Shown here one piece after another: positions 43,443-50,664 of a DNA stretch of 64,000 nucleotides; the stretch's first letter is position 1; every line of letters begins with the position of its first letter. A program made the position numbers and the translations under genes. The notes below the pieces were generated by a model. That model searched no databases, was not told the DNA's origin, and saw nothing but the letters and a program-made list of their open reading frames with translations. The stretch spans positions 1 through 64,000 of the forward strand of contig NZ_JOCA01000013.1 of NCBI RefSeq assembly GCF_000718785.1, written 5' to 3'. This DNA is from Streptomyces sp. NRRL WC-3626. GTDB lineage: Bacteria > Actinomycetota > Actinomycetes > Streptomycetales > Streptomycetaceae.

Positions 43443-44162
43443 TCATACGTCCGTGACGCGGAGCCCCGCGTGCGCCTTGTAGCGGCGGTTGACGGAGATC
43501 AGGTTGGCGACCAGCGACTCCACCTGGTGGGCATTGCGCAGCCGCCCGGCGAAGATGCCCCGCATGCCCGGGATGCGCCCGGCCAGGGCCTGCACGATCT
43601 CGACGTCGGCGCGGTCCTCGCCGAGCACCATCACATCGGTGTCGATCTCGTCGATCTCCGGGTCCTGGAGCAGTACGGCCGACAGGTGGTGGAAGGCGGC
43701 GGTGACGCGGGAGTCCGGCAGCAGCGCGGCGGCCTGCTGGGCGGCGCTGCCCTCCTCGGGCTTCAGCGCGTAGGCGCCCTGCTTGTCGAAGCCGAGCGGG
43801 TTGACGCAGTCGACGACGAGCTTGCCGGCCAGTTCCCCGCGCAGGGATTCCAGGGTCTTGCCGTGGCCGTCCCAGGGCACGGCGACGATCACGATGTCGC
43901 TGCGGCGGGCCGTCTCGGCGTTGTCGGCGCCCTCGACGCCGTGTCCGAGTTCCTCGGCCGCGGCCTGCGCGCGGTCGGCGGCGCGGGAGCCGATGATCAC
44001 CTTCTGCCCGGCCTTGGCGAGCCGGTAGGCGAGGCCCTTGCCCTGGGGGCCGGTGCCGCCGAGTACGCCGACGACGAGCCCGGAGACGTCGGGCAGGTCC
44101 CAGGGGTCCTTGGCGGGGGCCTTCGCGGGCCGCTGTGCGCTGTCACTGTCACTGGAGGTCAT
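43443..44162 (-). CDS. npdG: F420-dependent NADP oxidoreductase (NPDG)
   Basis: A 239-residue cytoplasmic enzyme that moves hydride between NADPH and coenzyme F420. The Rossmann start VVGVLGGTGPQGKGLAYRLA (~30) has the TGxQGxGL variant used for NADP in this family, and RAADRAQAAAEELG follows. The F420-binding part continues through VVDCVNPLGFDKQGAY and HHLSAVLLQDP to the end MRGIFAGRLRNAHQVESLVA. Length and motifs fit NPDG closely. No other F420 gene is in the window. The N-terminal 25 residues are a charged extension. Confidence 0.93.
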   Translation of the reverse strand: MTSSDSDSAQRPAKAPAKDPWDLPDVSGLVVGVLGGTGPQGKGLAYRLAKAGQKVIIGSRAADRAQAAAEELGHGVEGADNAETARRSDIVIVAVPWDGHGKTLESLRGELAGKLVVDCVNPLGFDKQGAYALKPEEGSAAQQAAALLPDSRVTAAFHHLSAVLLQDPEIDEIDTDVMVLGEDRADVEIVQALAGRIPGMRGIFAGRLRNAHQVESLVANLISVNRRYKAHAGLRVTDV

Positions 44163-44301
44163 GGCCCGACTCTATGTCCGTGACGGTGCCGCGTCCGGAC
44201 CGCGTGAGCGGTGTCACGGAGCCGGGGGCGTGTCCCCCGTTCGTGGGAATCCGGTCCGAACACCGGGACGCGGGCGAGCGGTTGGGGCAGTGTGCGGCCG
44301 C

Positions 44302-44904
44302 ATGGACGCCGTACGGGTCGCGCTGCTGCGGGAAGTGCTCGCCGGGACGCGGTGGCTGGGTGACACCCGGCACTTCGCGGGGACGCTGCGCGGGTCGGTG
44401 GTGTCGCACGGCGGGGGGCTGCTGCTGGTGGGGACACCGGAGTACGAGCCGTGGCATCTGGCGGCCCATCTGGTGGACGAGGCCGCCTGGTCGGGCACTC
44501 CGGAGCTGTCCCCCACGCTCGTACGGCATGCCCCGCGGCCCGGTGATCCCGCGCAGCTGGCGGTGGGCCTGGGGCGGCTGGAGGCGGCGCGGCGGGGTGA
44601 GACGGTGCTGGTGGTGGCGCCCGGGGAGCCCTCCGCCCCGCTCCTGGAGCGGGTGTGCGACGCCCGCCGGGCCGGGGCGACGGTGCTGTCGCTCGGCCCC
44701 GCCGCGGGTGAGCTCCCGGCGATGGCGCACGAGAACCTGTCCGTCCCCGACGGTTCGGAGCTGGACCTGGACACCGTGCAGCACCTGGTCAGCGCGGCGG
44801 CCGGGGAGAACGCCCGGCCGGCCCACCGGGGCCCCCTCCGCTTCCGCGACCGCCTGTCACGCATGGCCGACCTGCTGACGGCACCGCCCCCGACCCGCTG
44901 GTAG
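44302..44904 (+). CDS. Conserved hypothetical protein with SIS-like segment
   Basis: A 200-residue soluble protein. Residues ~95-145 (ETVLVVAPGEPSAPLLERVC, then RRAGATVLSL) resemble a Rossmann-like sugar-isomerase (SIS) segment, where phosphosugars are bound, but key residues cannot be verified. The rest is Streptomyces-type hypothetical sequence. The ATG at 44302 lacks a strong ribosome binding site. The open frame extends further upstream into the npdG promoter region without conserved features. Confidence 0.7.
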   Translation: MDAVRVALLREVLAGTRWLGDTRHFAGTLRGSVVSHGGGLLLVGTPEYEPWHLAAHLVDEAAWSGTPELSPTLVRHAPRPGDPAQLAVGLGRLEAARRGETVLVVAPGEPSAPLLERVCDARRAGATVLSLGPAAGELPAMAHENLSVPDGSELDLDTVQHLVSAAAGENARPAHRGPLRFRDRLSRMADLLTAPPPTRW

Positions 44905-44912
44905 GCGCCGGG

Positions 44913-45143
44913 TCAGTCCTCGTCCCGCCCGCCCGCGGGGGCGTCGTGCCAGCGGGAGTCGTTCTCCCACTGAAGGTTGCGCTCGCGGGCCGTCTCCATG
45001 GCGTGCTCGGCCTCGGCGCGGCTCGCGTACGGGCCGAAGCGGTCCTTGCCGGGGCAGTCGGGACCCTCCTCGACCTTCTTGTGCTCCAGGCAGTAGTACC
45101 ACTCGCCCGGCTTTCCGACCGTCCGCTTCTTGAACAGGGGCAT
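44913..45143 (-). CDS. Small Cys/His protein, hypothetical
   Basis: A 76-residue hydrophilic protein. MPLFKKRTVGKPGEWYYCLE, then HKKVEEGPDCPGKDRFGPYA suggests a small C-x2-H...C metal knuckle, followed by a helical stretch (SRAEAEHAMETARERNLQWE). GGAGAACCGGTC before the ATG is a fair ribosome binding site. It is convergent with the SIS-like gene with eight bases between them, and divergent from map. Function unknown. It looks like a conserved actinobacterial small protein. Confidence 0.75.
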   Translation of the reverse strand: MPLFKKRTVGKPGEWYYCLEHKKVEEGPDCPGKDRFGPYASRAEAEHAMETARERNLQWENDSRWHDAPAGGRDED

Positions 45144-45199
45144 GACCGGTTCTCCTCTCACCTTCTCGCCACGGAGATGGTCCCCCATCGTCGCTGAAT

Positions 45200-45212
45200 T
45201 AGACTCGCCGGC
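45200..45212 (+). promoter_or_regulatory. Leaderless-type promoter of map
   Basis: TAGACT (45200-45205) ends seven bases before the ATG, with no Shine-Dalgarno between. Confidence 0.5.
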
Positions 45213-46070
45213 ATGTCTGGCCAGTCGCTGCTCGTCCCTGGGGAGCTCTCCCCCACCCGCCCCGTGCCCGGGAACATCCGCCGACCCGAGTACGTCGGCA
45301 AGCCCGCCCCCACGCCGTACACCGGTCCGGAGGTGCAGACGCCCGAGACGGTCGAGGCGATGCGCACCGCGGGCCGGATCGCGGCGCGGGCGATGGAGGA
45401 GGCCGCGAAGCTGATCGCGCCCGGCGTGACGACGGACGAACTGGACCGGGTGGCGCACGCGTACATGTGCGACCACGGCGCCTATCCGTCGACGCTCGGC
45501 TACCGCGGTTTCCCCAAGTCGCTGTGCACATCGGTCAACGAGGTCATCTGTCACGGCATCCCGGACACGACGGTGCTGCGCGACGGCGACATCGTCAACC
45601 TGGACGTGACGGCGTACATCGGCGGGGTGCACGGCGACAACAACGCCACGTACCTGGTCGGTGACGTGGACGAGGAGAGCCGCCTGCTGGTGGAGCGGAC
45701 CCGGGAGTCCCTGGCCCGCGCGATCAAGGCGGTCAGGCCGGGCCGGCAGATCAACATCATCGGCCGGGTGATCGAGTCGTACGCCAAGCGCTTCGGGTAC
45801 GGAGTCGTCCGCGACTTCACGGGCCACGGCATCAACACGTCGTTCCACTCGGGCCTGATCGTCCCGCACTACGACAGTCCGCACGCGACGACGGTGATGC
45901 AGCCGGGGATGACCTTCACCATCGAGCCGATGCTGACGCTGGGCACCCACGAGTACGACATGTGGGACGACGGCTGGACGGTCGTGACGAAGGACCGCAG
46001 GCGCACGGCCCAGTTCGAGCACACGCTGGTGGTGACGGACACGGGAGCGGACATCCTGACGCTGCCGTAG
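45213..46070 (+). CDS. map: Methionine aminopeptidase, type I
   Basis: A 285-residue cytoplasmic metalloenzyme that removes initiator Met. The five metal ligands are in place: HGDNNATYL region with [15 protein letters not shown] (two Asp), [11 protein letters not shown] (His), [10 protein letters not shown] (Glu) and [11 protein letters not shown] (Glu). The N-terminal 45 residues ([20 protein letters not shown], then [12 protein letters not shown]) are the SH3-ligand-like extension of actinobacterial MetAP1c. A second map copy elsewhere is usual in Streptomyces. A strong hairpin follows. Confidence 0.94.
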   Translation: MSGQSLLVPGELSPTRPVPGNIRRPEYVGKPAPTPYTGPEVQTPETVEAMRTAGRIAARAMEEAAKLIAPGVTTDELDRVAHAYMCDHGAYPSTLGYRGFPKSLCTSVNEVICHGIPDTTVLRDGDIVNLDVTAYIGGVHGDNNATYLVGDVDEESRLLVERTRESLARAIKAVRPGRQINIIGRVIESYAKRFGYGVVRDFTGHGINTSFHSGLIVPHYDSPHATTVMQPGMTFTIEPMLTLGTHEYDMWDDGWTVVTKDRRRTAQFEHTLVVTDTGADILTLP

Positions 46071-46081
46071 AGATGACCCGT

Positions 46082-46116
46082 GAAGCCCGCCCTTCCTTCC
46101 TTGGAGGGCGGGCTTC
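46082..46116 (+). terminator. map terminator
   Basis: GAAGCCCGCCCT (46082-46093) and AGGGCGGGCTTC (46105-46116) pair perfectly over 12 bp with an 11-nt loop, 11 bases after the stop. Confidence 0.8.
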
Positions 46117-46143
46117 GGCATGCCGTGGCAGGCTGGGGGGAGA

Positions 46144-46166
46144 CTTACCGACAACCCGTCGGCAAG
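46144..46166. promoter_or_regulatory. Second inverted repeat upstream of the heme oxygenase gene
   Basis: CTTACCGAC (46144-46152) and GTCGGCAAG (46158-46166) are 9-bp arms with one mismatch and a 5-bp spacer, just upstream of the -35. It could be an operator for a regulator other than the iron repressor. Confidence 0.45.
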
Positions 46167-46169
46167 CTC

Positions 46170-46198
46170 TTGACTTAGGTAAGCCTAACCATAGAAGA
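46170..46198 (+). promoter_or_regulatory. Promoter and iron box of the heme oxygenase gene
   Basis: TTGACT (46170-46175) and TAGAAG (46192-46197) form a -35/-10 pair with a 16-bp spacer. Between them TTAGGTAAGCCTAACCATA (46175-46193) matches 15 of 19 bases of the DmdR/IdeR/DtxR iron-box consensus TTAGGTTAGGCTAACCTAA. Iron-loaded repressor would block the promoter. Confidence 0.75.
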
Positions 46199-46207
46199 TC
46201 TGGACTC

Positions 46208-46855
46208 ATGGACTCCTTCGCGACCCTCATCCGCACCGCCTCCCACGAGCAGCACATGGAGGCGGAGACGTCGACGTTCATGAGCGATCTGCTGGGCGGC
46301 CGGCTGGGCGTGGAAGCGTACGCGCGCTACACGGAGCAGCTGTGGTTCGTGTACGAGGCCCTGGAGTCCGAGGCACGAAGCCTCGCGCCGGACCCGGTGG
46401 CGGGCCCGTTCATCCAGCCGGAGCTCTTCCGCCTCCCGTCCCTGGAGCGCGACCTGGCCCATCTGCGCGGCCCCGGCTGGCGCTCCTCGCTGACCGCCCT
46501 TCCCGCCACGCGGGCGTACGCGGCCCGTGTGACGGAGTGCGCCCGCACCTGGCCGTCCGGCTATGTCGCCCACCACTACACCCGCTACCTGGGCGACCTC
46601 TCCGGCGGCCAGATCATCCGCGGCAAGGCGGAACAGACCTGGGGCTTCGCCCGCAAGGGCGACGGAGTCCGCTTCTACGTCTTCGAGGACATCACCAACC
46701 CGGCGGCCTTCAAGCGGAGTTACCGCCAACTCCTGGACGCGGTCCCGGCGGACGACCTGGAGAAGCAGCGCGTGGTCGGCGAGTGCAAGCACGCGTTCAC
46801 CCTGAACACGGCGGTCTTCCGGGCACTGGGCGAGGAGTTCCCGCTGTCGGCGTGA
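46208..46855 (+). CDS. hmuO: Heme oxygenase (biliverdin-producing)
   Basis: A 215-residue cytoplasmic enzyme that opens heme to biliverdin, CO and iron. The proximal His lies in IRTASHEQHMEAETSTFM (~His13-17). The distal helix has HYTRYLGDLSGGQIIRG (~130-146), whose GDLSGGQ signature is diagnostic. Length matches bacterial HmuO. The promoter carries an iron box, so it is expressed under iron limitation to release iron from heme. No heme importer genes are adjacent, so the heme source is not shown. Confidence 0.93.
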   Translation: MDSFATLIRTASHEQHMEAETSTFMSDLLGGRLGVEAYARYTEQLWFVYEALESEARSLAPDPVAGPFIQPELFRLPSLERDLAHLRGPGWRSSLTALPATRAYAARVTECARTWPSGYVAHHYTRYLGDLSGGQIIRGKAEQTWGFARKGDGVRFYVFEDITNPAAFKRSYRQLLDAVPADDLEKQRVVGECKHAFTLNTAVFRALGEEFPLSA

Positions 46856-46870
46856 CGTCGGCGGCCGGGG

Positions 46871-48637
46871 TCACAGCAACCGCAGTCGCTCCATGGCCCC
46901 GCGCAGCTCAGTGGTCCAACGCCGGTACGCGGGCACCTTGCCCAGCGCGTCGAGCGCGACCGTCTGCCCCAGCCGGCCGAAGTCCCGTTCCGCGTCACGT
47001 CGCCCGCCCAGTGCCGCCTTCAGCAGGGACTTCGGGTCCGCCACCTTCTCCACGTCGTACGGCAGCTCCCACGCGGCGTCACGGGTGGGAGCTGCCTCTC
47101 TGACCGCTTCGGGGTCCGCCAGCATCCACGCCTCGGTCTCCCGCACGGGCACCAGGGCCACGATGCGGTGCGCGTCGTCGGGGAACCGCTCACGGACGGC
47201 ATCGACCTTGCCCCGCTCGTTGTGGTCGTGGTGGACCATCACGATGTCGAAGTAGCGGAGCAGGTCGGTCACTTCACGCGCCACCAGGTCCCGGTGCGCC
47301 ACGGTGAAGCACTCGCCGACGACCACTCCCGAGTAGTCGAAACCGACCGGCGCCTCAAGGGCGAGTTCGGCGATCAGCCGGTCGACAAGGGGAACGAGGA
47401 ACCACTGATCGCCGGCCCCCTCCGTCAGGAGGGCGAGACTGAGATACCTACGCCCCACGCGCGTACCGCCCCAGGGGATCGAGGTACTTCCGCACTTCGA
47501 GGGGGGGGTGACGAACGTCCCGCGCTCGCCGCTCTCCGCCACCGTCCGCGCCCGGCTCAGCCGACGGGGCGGATGACCGTCGCCGAACCGGGTCACGGTG
47601 TCCAGGAACACCACCGAGTCCGGGGCGTCCTCCAGCGCGGCGGCGAGCGCGACCGGTGAGTGGGTGGTGATCAGAATCTGCCTTCCGTCACCGGCGGTGA
47701 GCGTCGTCGGGTCACTGGTTCTGCCCTTGAGCCGGAACAGCAACTGCGGGACGCGGGTGGGGTGGAGGCCGTTCTCGGGTTCCTCGATCAGGAGGACGCC
47801 TTCATGTGCGGGATCGTGGGCCGCGGCGAGCAGCGCCAGAACGCGCAGAGTGCCCGCCGACGCCGCGCCAGGGGTCACGCGGTGCTCGTACCGGTGCTGG
47901 AGCCAGACGTCCCACTGTCCCCACTCGGCGTTCGCCTCCACCGTGATGTCCACGAGGTCGGGGAGCAGCGCCACGGTGTCGGCGCGGAAGTCGTACCAGC
48001 GCTCCGGGTCCCGGGCGATCCGGCCCAGGACGGCCCCGAGGTTCTTGCCGTCCTCCGCGAGGGGCGCGGCGTCGTAGGTGGAGGAGACGACGCGCATCGC
48101 CTTCGGCGAGGGTTCGAGGATCCGCCAGTTGCTGGTGGCCCCGGCCAGCTCCCTGCTGTACGCGGCGTCCCGTACGGGGACCTCCGTGCAGTGCAGCTGG
48201 CCGGTTTCGTCGAGGTTCAAGTACGGCAGGGCGGGCGAGGTCCAGTCCGGATCGCCCACGTAGTGGTCATGGACGTTGAGCACCTCGGTGTCGACGCGCA
48301 GAGGGTCCGGCGGATCCACGTACGTCACCCGGGCCTCGACCCGGAGGTGGCAGTACCCGAGGTCACCGTGCACCAGCACATGGGCGGCGATCCGCATGAC
48401 CCCGACCGGCGTGCCGTCCGGCCCGCGCCGGAACAGTTCCTTTGGGCCGTCCCGGCGGGCGTGGTCGACCAAGGTCTGGCCGGTCGGCTCCCGGATCAGC
48501 CGGCCCAGCAGGTCGACGGCCTCCAGCAGGTTGGACTTGCCCGAGGCGTTGGCTCCCACCAGGACGGTGAACGGCGACAGGTCGAGGGCGAAGTCGTCGA
48601 ACGACTTGTACCCGTCGATCTCGATCCGCGTGATCAC
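46871..48637 (-). CDS. AAA ATPase fused to a TOPRIM-like (DUF4276-like) domain
   Basis: A 588-residue protein. The N-terminal 390 residues are an AAA_21/RecF-like ATPase: VITRIEIDGYKSFDDFALDL, Walker A LVGANASGKSNLLEAV (~32), signature-like SAGTLRVLALLAA (~255), Walker B GVLLIEEPENGLHP (~275) and QILITTHSPVALAAAL (~315). The C-terminal 190 residues begin YLSLALLTEGAGDQWFLVPL, with the Glu of a TOPRIM-like site, then IVMVHHDHNERGK and PVRETEAWMLADPEAV, resembling DUF4276. Such pairs are normally separate genes in anti-phage-type loci. Here eight C at 47501-47508 join the frames. With nine or six, the ATPase would end VRKYLDPLGRYARGA and the second gene would start at a GTG (47458) overlapping its stop. 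The GTG at 48637 follows GAGGAGG. Confidence 0.8.
   Translation of the reverse strand: MITRIEIDGYKSFDDFALDLSPFTVLVGANASGKSNLLEAVDLLGRLIREPTGQTLVDHARRDGPKELFRRGPDGTPVGVMRIAAHVLVHGDLGYCHLRVEARVTYVDPPDPLRVDTEVLNVHDHYVGDPDWTSPALPYLNLDETGQLHCTEVPVRDAAYSRELAGATSNWRILEPSPKAMRVVSSTYDAAPLAEDGKNLGAVLGRIARDPERWYDFRADTVALLPDLVDITVEANAEWGQWDVWLQHRYEHRVTPGAASAGTLRVLALLAAAHDPAHEGVLLIEEPENGLHPTRVPQLLFRLKGRTSDPTTLTAGDGRQILITTHSPVALAAALEDAPDSVVFLDTVTRFGDGHPPRRLSRARTVAESGERGTFVTPPSKCGSTSIPWGGTRVGRRYLSLALLTEGAGDQWFLVPLVDRLIAELALEAPVGFDYSGVVVGECFTVAHRDLVAREVTDLLRYFDIVMVHHDHNERGKVDAVRERFPDDAHRIVALVPVRETEAWMLADPEAVREAAPTRDAAWELPYDVEKVADPKSLLKAALGGRRDAERDFGRLGQTVALDALGKVPAYRRWTTELRGAMERLRLL
47501..47508 (-). other. 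Homopolymer C8 (minus strand) deciding one gene or two
   Basis: Eight identical bases lie at the junction of the ATPase and TOPRIM-like parts. The conserved-looking ATPase tail lies in the frame reached by one more base or two fewer. It is a candidate slippage, phase-variation or sequencing-error site. Confidence 0.7.
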
Positions 48638-48682
48638 CCTGCCCACCTCCTCTCCACACGGCCGCATGTGCACTGCGCCACA

Positions 48683-49315
48683 TTATCCGCAGGGATCTCC
48701 CACCCGTACGGTCAACGGTTCCGCCGCCTGCACCAGCAGCGCGGTGCCGTCGCCGAACTCCAGCACCACGGCGGGACCACCGGCCGCGTGCTGACCACCA
48801 CGCACGGACCGCACGGTGCGCCACTCCCCCCACACCCGCACCTTCTGCCCCTCCCTGACCATGACCGCCGCCACCTCGCGCGCCTCGGGTTCGGCCACGA
48901 TGTCCGGAGCCTTCAGCTCGGCGAACACCGTCTTCCCGATCCCGGCGGGGCGCGTCTCGTAGCCCCACCGATGGGCGAGCGCCGCGACGAGCAGCAGCCC
49001 CCGCCCGCCGGTCTCGTCCACCCCGGGCTCCCGCACCTCAGGCCGACCGCCCCCGGCGTCGCTCACCTCCAGCCGCAGCAGCCCGTCCGCGAGGGACCGG
49101 CTGATCCGCACGCCCACCTGCCGATCCCCCGGCGCCGGGGCACGCAGCGCGTTGGTGACGAGTTCCGAGAGCACCAACTCGGCGTTGTCCAGCGTCTCCT
49201 GACCTACGCCCCAGTCGCCGAGCACGGCGTGCAGCAGCGCCCGGGCGCGGGGGACGCTGCGGTGACTGCGGGGCAGTCGGAAGGTGATGTCGTTCGTAGC
49301 GGCACGGTGTGCCAT
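48683..49315 (-). CDS. Anti-sigma-like ATP-binding protein (HATPase_c_2, RsbW type)
   Basis: A 210-residue protein. Residues 1-135 are a GHKL ATPase of the RsbW type: HRSVPRARALLHAVL, N-box AELVLSELVTNALRAP (~45-60), then LLRLEVSDAGGGRPEV (G1 box ~80) and GRGLLLVAALAHRWGYE (~105). The C-terminal 75 residues (VAAVMVREGQKVRVWGEWRT onward) form an unassigned beta-rich extension. Such proteins sit next to XRE + DUF397 pairs in WhiJ/AbaA-type loci, as here. It is divergent from the XRE gene over a 142-base region with three palindromes. Confidence 0.85.
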   Translation of the reverse strand: MAHRAATNDITFRLPRSHRSVPRARALLHAVLGDWGVGQETLDNAELVLSELVTNALRAPAPGDRQVGVRISRSLADGLLRLEVSDAGGGRPEVREPGVDETGGRGLLLVAALAHRWGYETRPAGIGKTVFAELKAPDIVAEPEAREVAAVMVREGQKVRVWGEWRTVRSVRGGQHAAGGPAVVLEFGDGTALLVQAAEPLTVRVGDPCG

Positions 49316-49368
49316 GGCACCCCCATGGGGTTGTTACCAGCAAGGCGATCCGCAGCATATGAACTGGC

Positions 49369-49443
49369 GCAACGTTGCATGACGAGATGAAGCTCGCCTC
49401 ACTCTTTCGAGTAAGAAGCAGACCGCAGAGGAGTACTCCTCTG
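49369..49443. promoter_or_regulatory. Three palindromes in the divergent WhiJ-type promoter
   Basis: GCAACGTTGC (49369-49378), ACTC-TTTC-GAGT (49401-49412) and the perfect 18-bp CAGAGGAGTACTCCTCTG (49426-49443). The last two share GAGT/ACTC half-sites and lie just before the XRE ribosome binding site, so they are candidate autoregulatory operators. Confidence 0.6.
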
Positions 49444-49457
49444 ATAGGGAGTTGCCC

Positions 49458-50330
49458 ATGCCCACTGTCAAACCGTCCACCGTGCTGGGCCGTCAACTCG
49501 GTGACGAGCTGAAGAGGTTCCGCGAAGCAGCAGGCGTCTCCATGGCTCAGGCCGCCGAGGCACTCGACTGCACGAAGGGGAAGATCAGCCGCATCGAGAA
49601 CGGGCATGTCCCCGTGCGCAGCCCCGACCTGATCGCACTCATGCAGGCGTACCAGGTGGAAGAGCCCGAATCGCGGGACCGCCTCATGGCGCTCGCCCGC
49701 AGAGCCAACCGACGGCGCAGGGAAGGCTGGTGGCACCCGTACGCGTCTGTACTCAGCGACACCTACGTCGATCAGATCGAGATGGAGGCCATCTGCGCCG
49801 GTATCCGGACGTACCAGGTGCAGCTGGTTCCCGGACTCTTGCAGACGGAGGAGTACGGACGGGCGGTGACTGTCGCCTCACGGGCCTGGCAGACCCCTGA
49901 GGAGATCGACCAGTTCGTACGGGTGCGCCTCACCCGTCAAGAACGGCTCGCTGGTGAGAGCCCCATCGAGTACTGGGCGGTGTTGGCGGAAGGCGCACTG
50001 CACCAGCAGGTGGGCGGTGCCGACGTGATGAGGGCACAGCTGCACCACCTCTTGGCCATGGCGCAGCGGCCCAACGTCACGATCCAGGTACTCCCGTTCT
50101 CGCGCGGTGCGCACTCCAGCATGTACGGCCCGTACCTGCTGCTCACCTTTCCCCAGCTGGCCTCACTCGACCTGGTCCTCACGGAGACGCCCGCAGGCAA
50201 CATCTGGATGGAGCGGGAGACCGAAGTGGCGTGTTACCGAGCGCTCTTCGACCACGCCCGAATGGCAGCATTGCCCCCGCCCGAATCACTCGCGCTGATC
50301 CAGCGCGTCGCCAAGGAGTACAGGTCATGA
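49458..50330 (+). CDS. XRE family regulator with Scr1-type C-terminal domain (WhiJ-like)
   Basis: A 290-residue regulator. The N-terminal HTH_31 reads LGDELKRFREAAGVSMAQAA, then EALDCTKGKISRIENGHVPV (~15-55). The C-terminal Scr1-like domain (YVDQIEMEAICAGIRTYQVQ, then LVPGLLQTEEYGRAV, ending ALFDHARMAALPPPESLALI) is diagnostic of the large Streptomyces WhiJ family. Partner DUF397 proteins bind such regulators. The next gene starts within its stop codon. The ATG at 49458 follows AGGGAG. A TTG six bases earlier is rejected. Confidence 0.92.
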   Translation: MPTVKPSTVLGRQLGDELKRFREAAGVSMAQAAEALDCTKGKISRIENGHVPVRSPDLIALMQAYQVEEPESRDRLMALARRANRRRREGWWHPYASVLSDTYVDQIEMEAICAGIRTYQVQLVPGLLQTEEYGRAVTVASRAWQTPEEIDQFVRVRLTRQERLAGESPIEYWAVLAEGALHQQVGGADVMRAQLHHLLAMAQRPNVTIQVLPFSRGAHSSMYGPYLLLTFPQLASLDLVLTETPAGNIWMERETEVACYRALFDHARMAALPPPESLALIQRVAKEYRS

Positions 50331-50530
50331 GCCATGAAGCCCTCAACCACGCGGCCACCGACACGGCGATATGGCGCAAGAGCAGTCACAGCGGCGGACA
50401 GGGCGACTGCCTGGAACTCGCCCACAACATCCCCGCCCTCGCCCCAGTACGCGACAGCAAGGACCCGGCCGGCCCGGTGCTCCCCTTCGGCCGGGACGCC
50501 TGGGGTGTCTTCGTCGCGCACCTGAGTTGA
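50327..50530 (+). CDS. DUF397 protein, partner of the XRE regulator
   Basis: A 67-residue protein of the DUF397 family. The core is WRKSSHSGGQGDCLELAHN, then VRDSKDPAGPVLPFGRDAWG, ending VFVAHLS. It is coupled to the XRE gene by an ATGA overlap. Family members act with their cognate WhiJ-like regulator as antagonist or toxin-antitoxin-like partner. Which role applies here is not known. Confidence 0.92.
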   Translation: MSHEALNHAATDTAIWRKSSHSGGQGDCLELAHNIPALAPVRDSKDPAGPVLPFGRDAWGVFVAHLS

Positions 50531-50533
50531 CGC

Positions 50534-50664
50534 TTATCGGGCGTCATTCGCCAACACGCCAGGCCGCTCCGCCCTTGATATCTCGACGTCCTCGCCAACG
50601 TCCTCAGCCCGATGGGCAACCCCCGACGCCTCGTCTGCCACGGCAGCCGTCCGCGGCCTTCGTC
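50534..50664 (-). pseudogene. Possible 3-prime remnant of a gene cut by the IS element
   Basis: On the minus strand an open frame enters from the IS boundary and ends at a TAA, coding RRPRTAAVADEASGVAHRAE then DVGEDVEISRAERPGVLAND. The codon pattern looks protein-like, but no family is recognised and no matching 5-prime part is seen beyond the IS. It may be chance. Confidence 0.2.
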
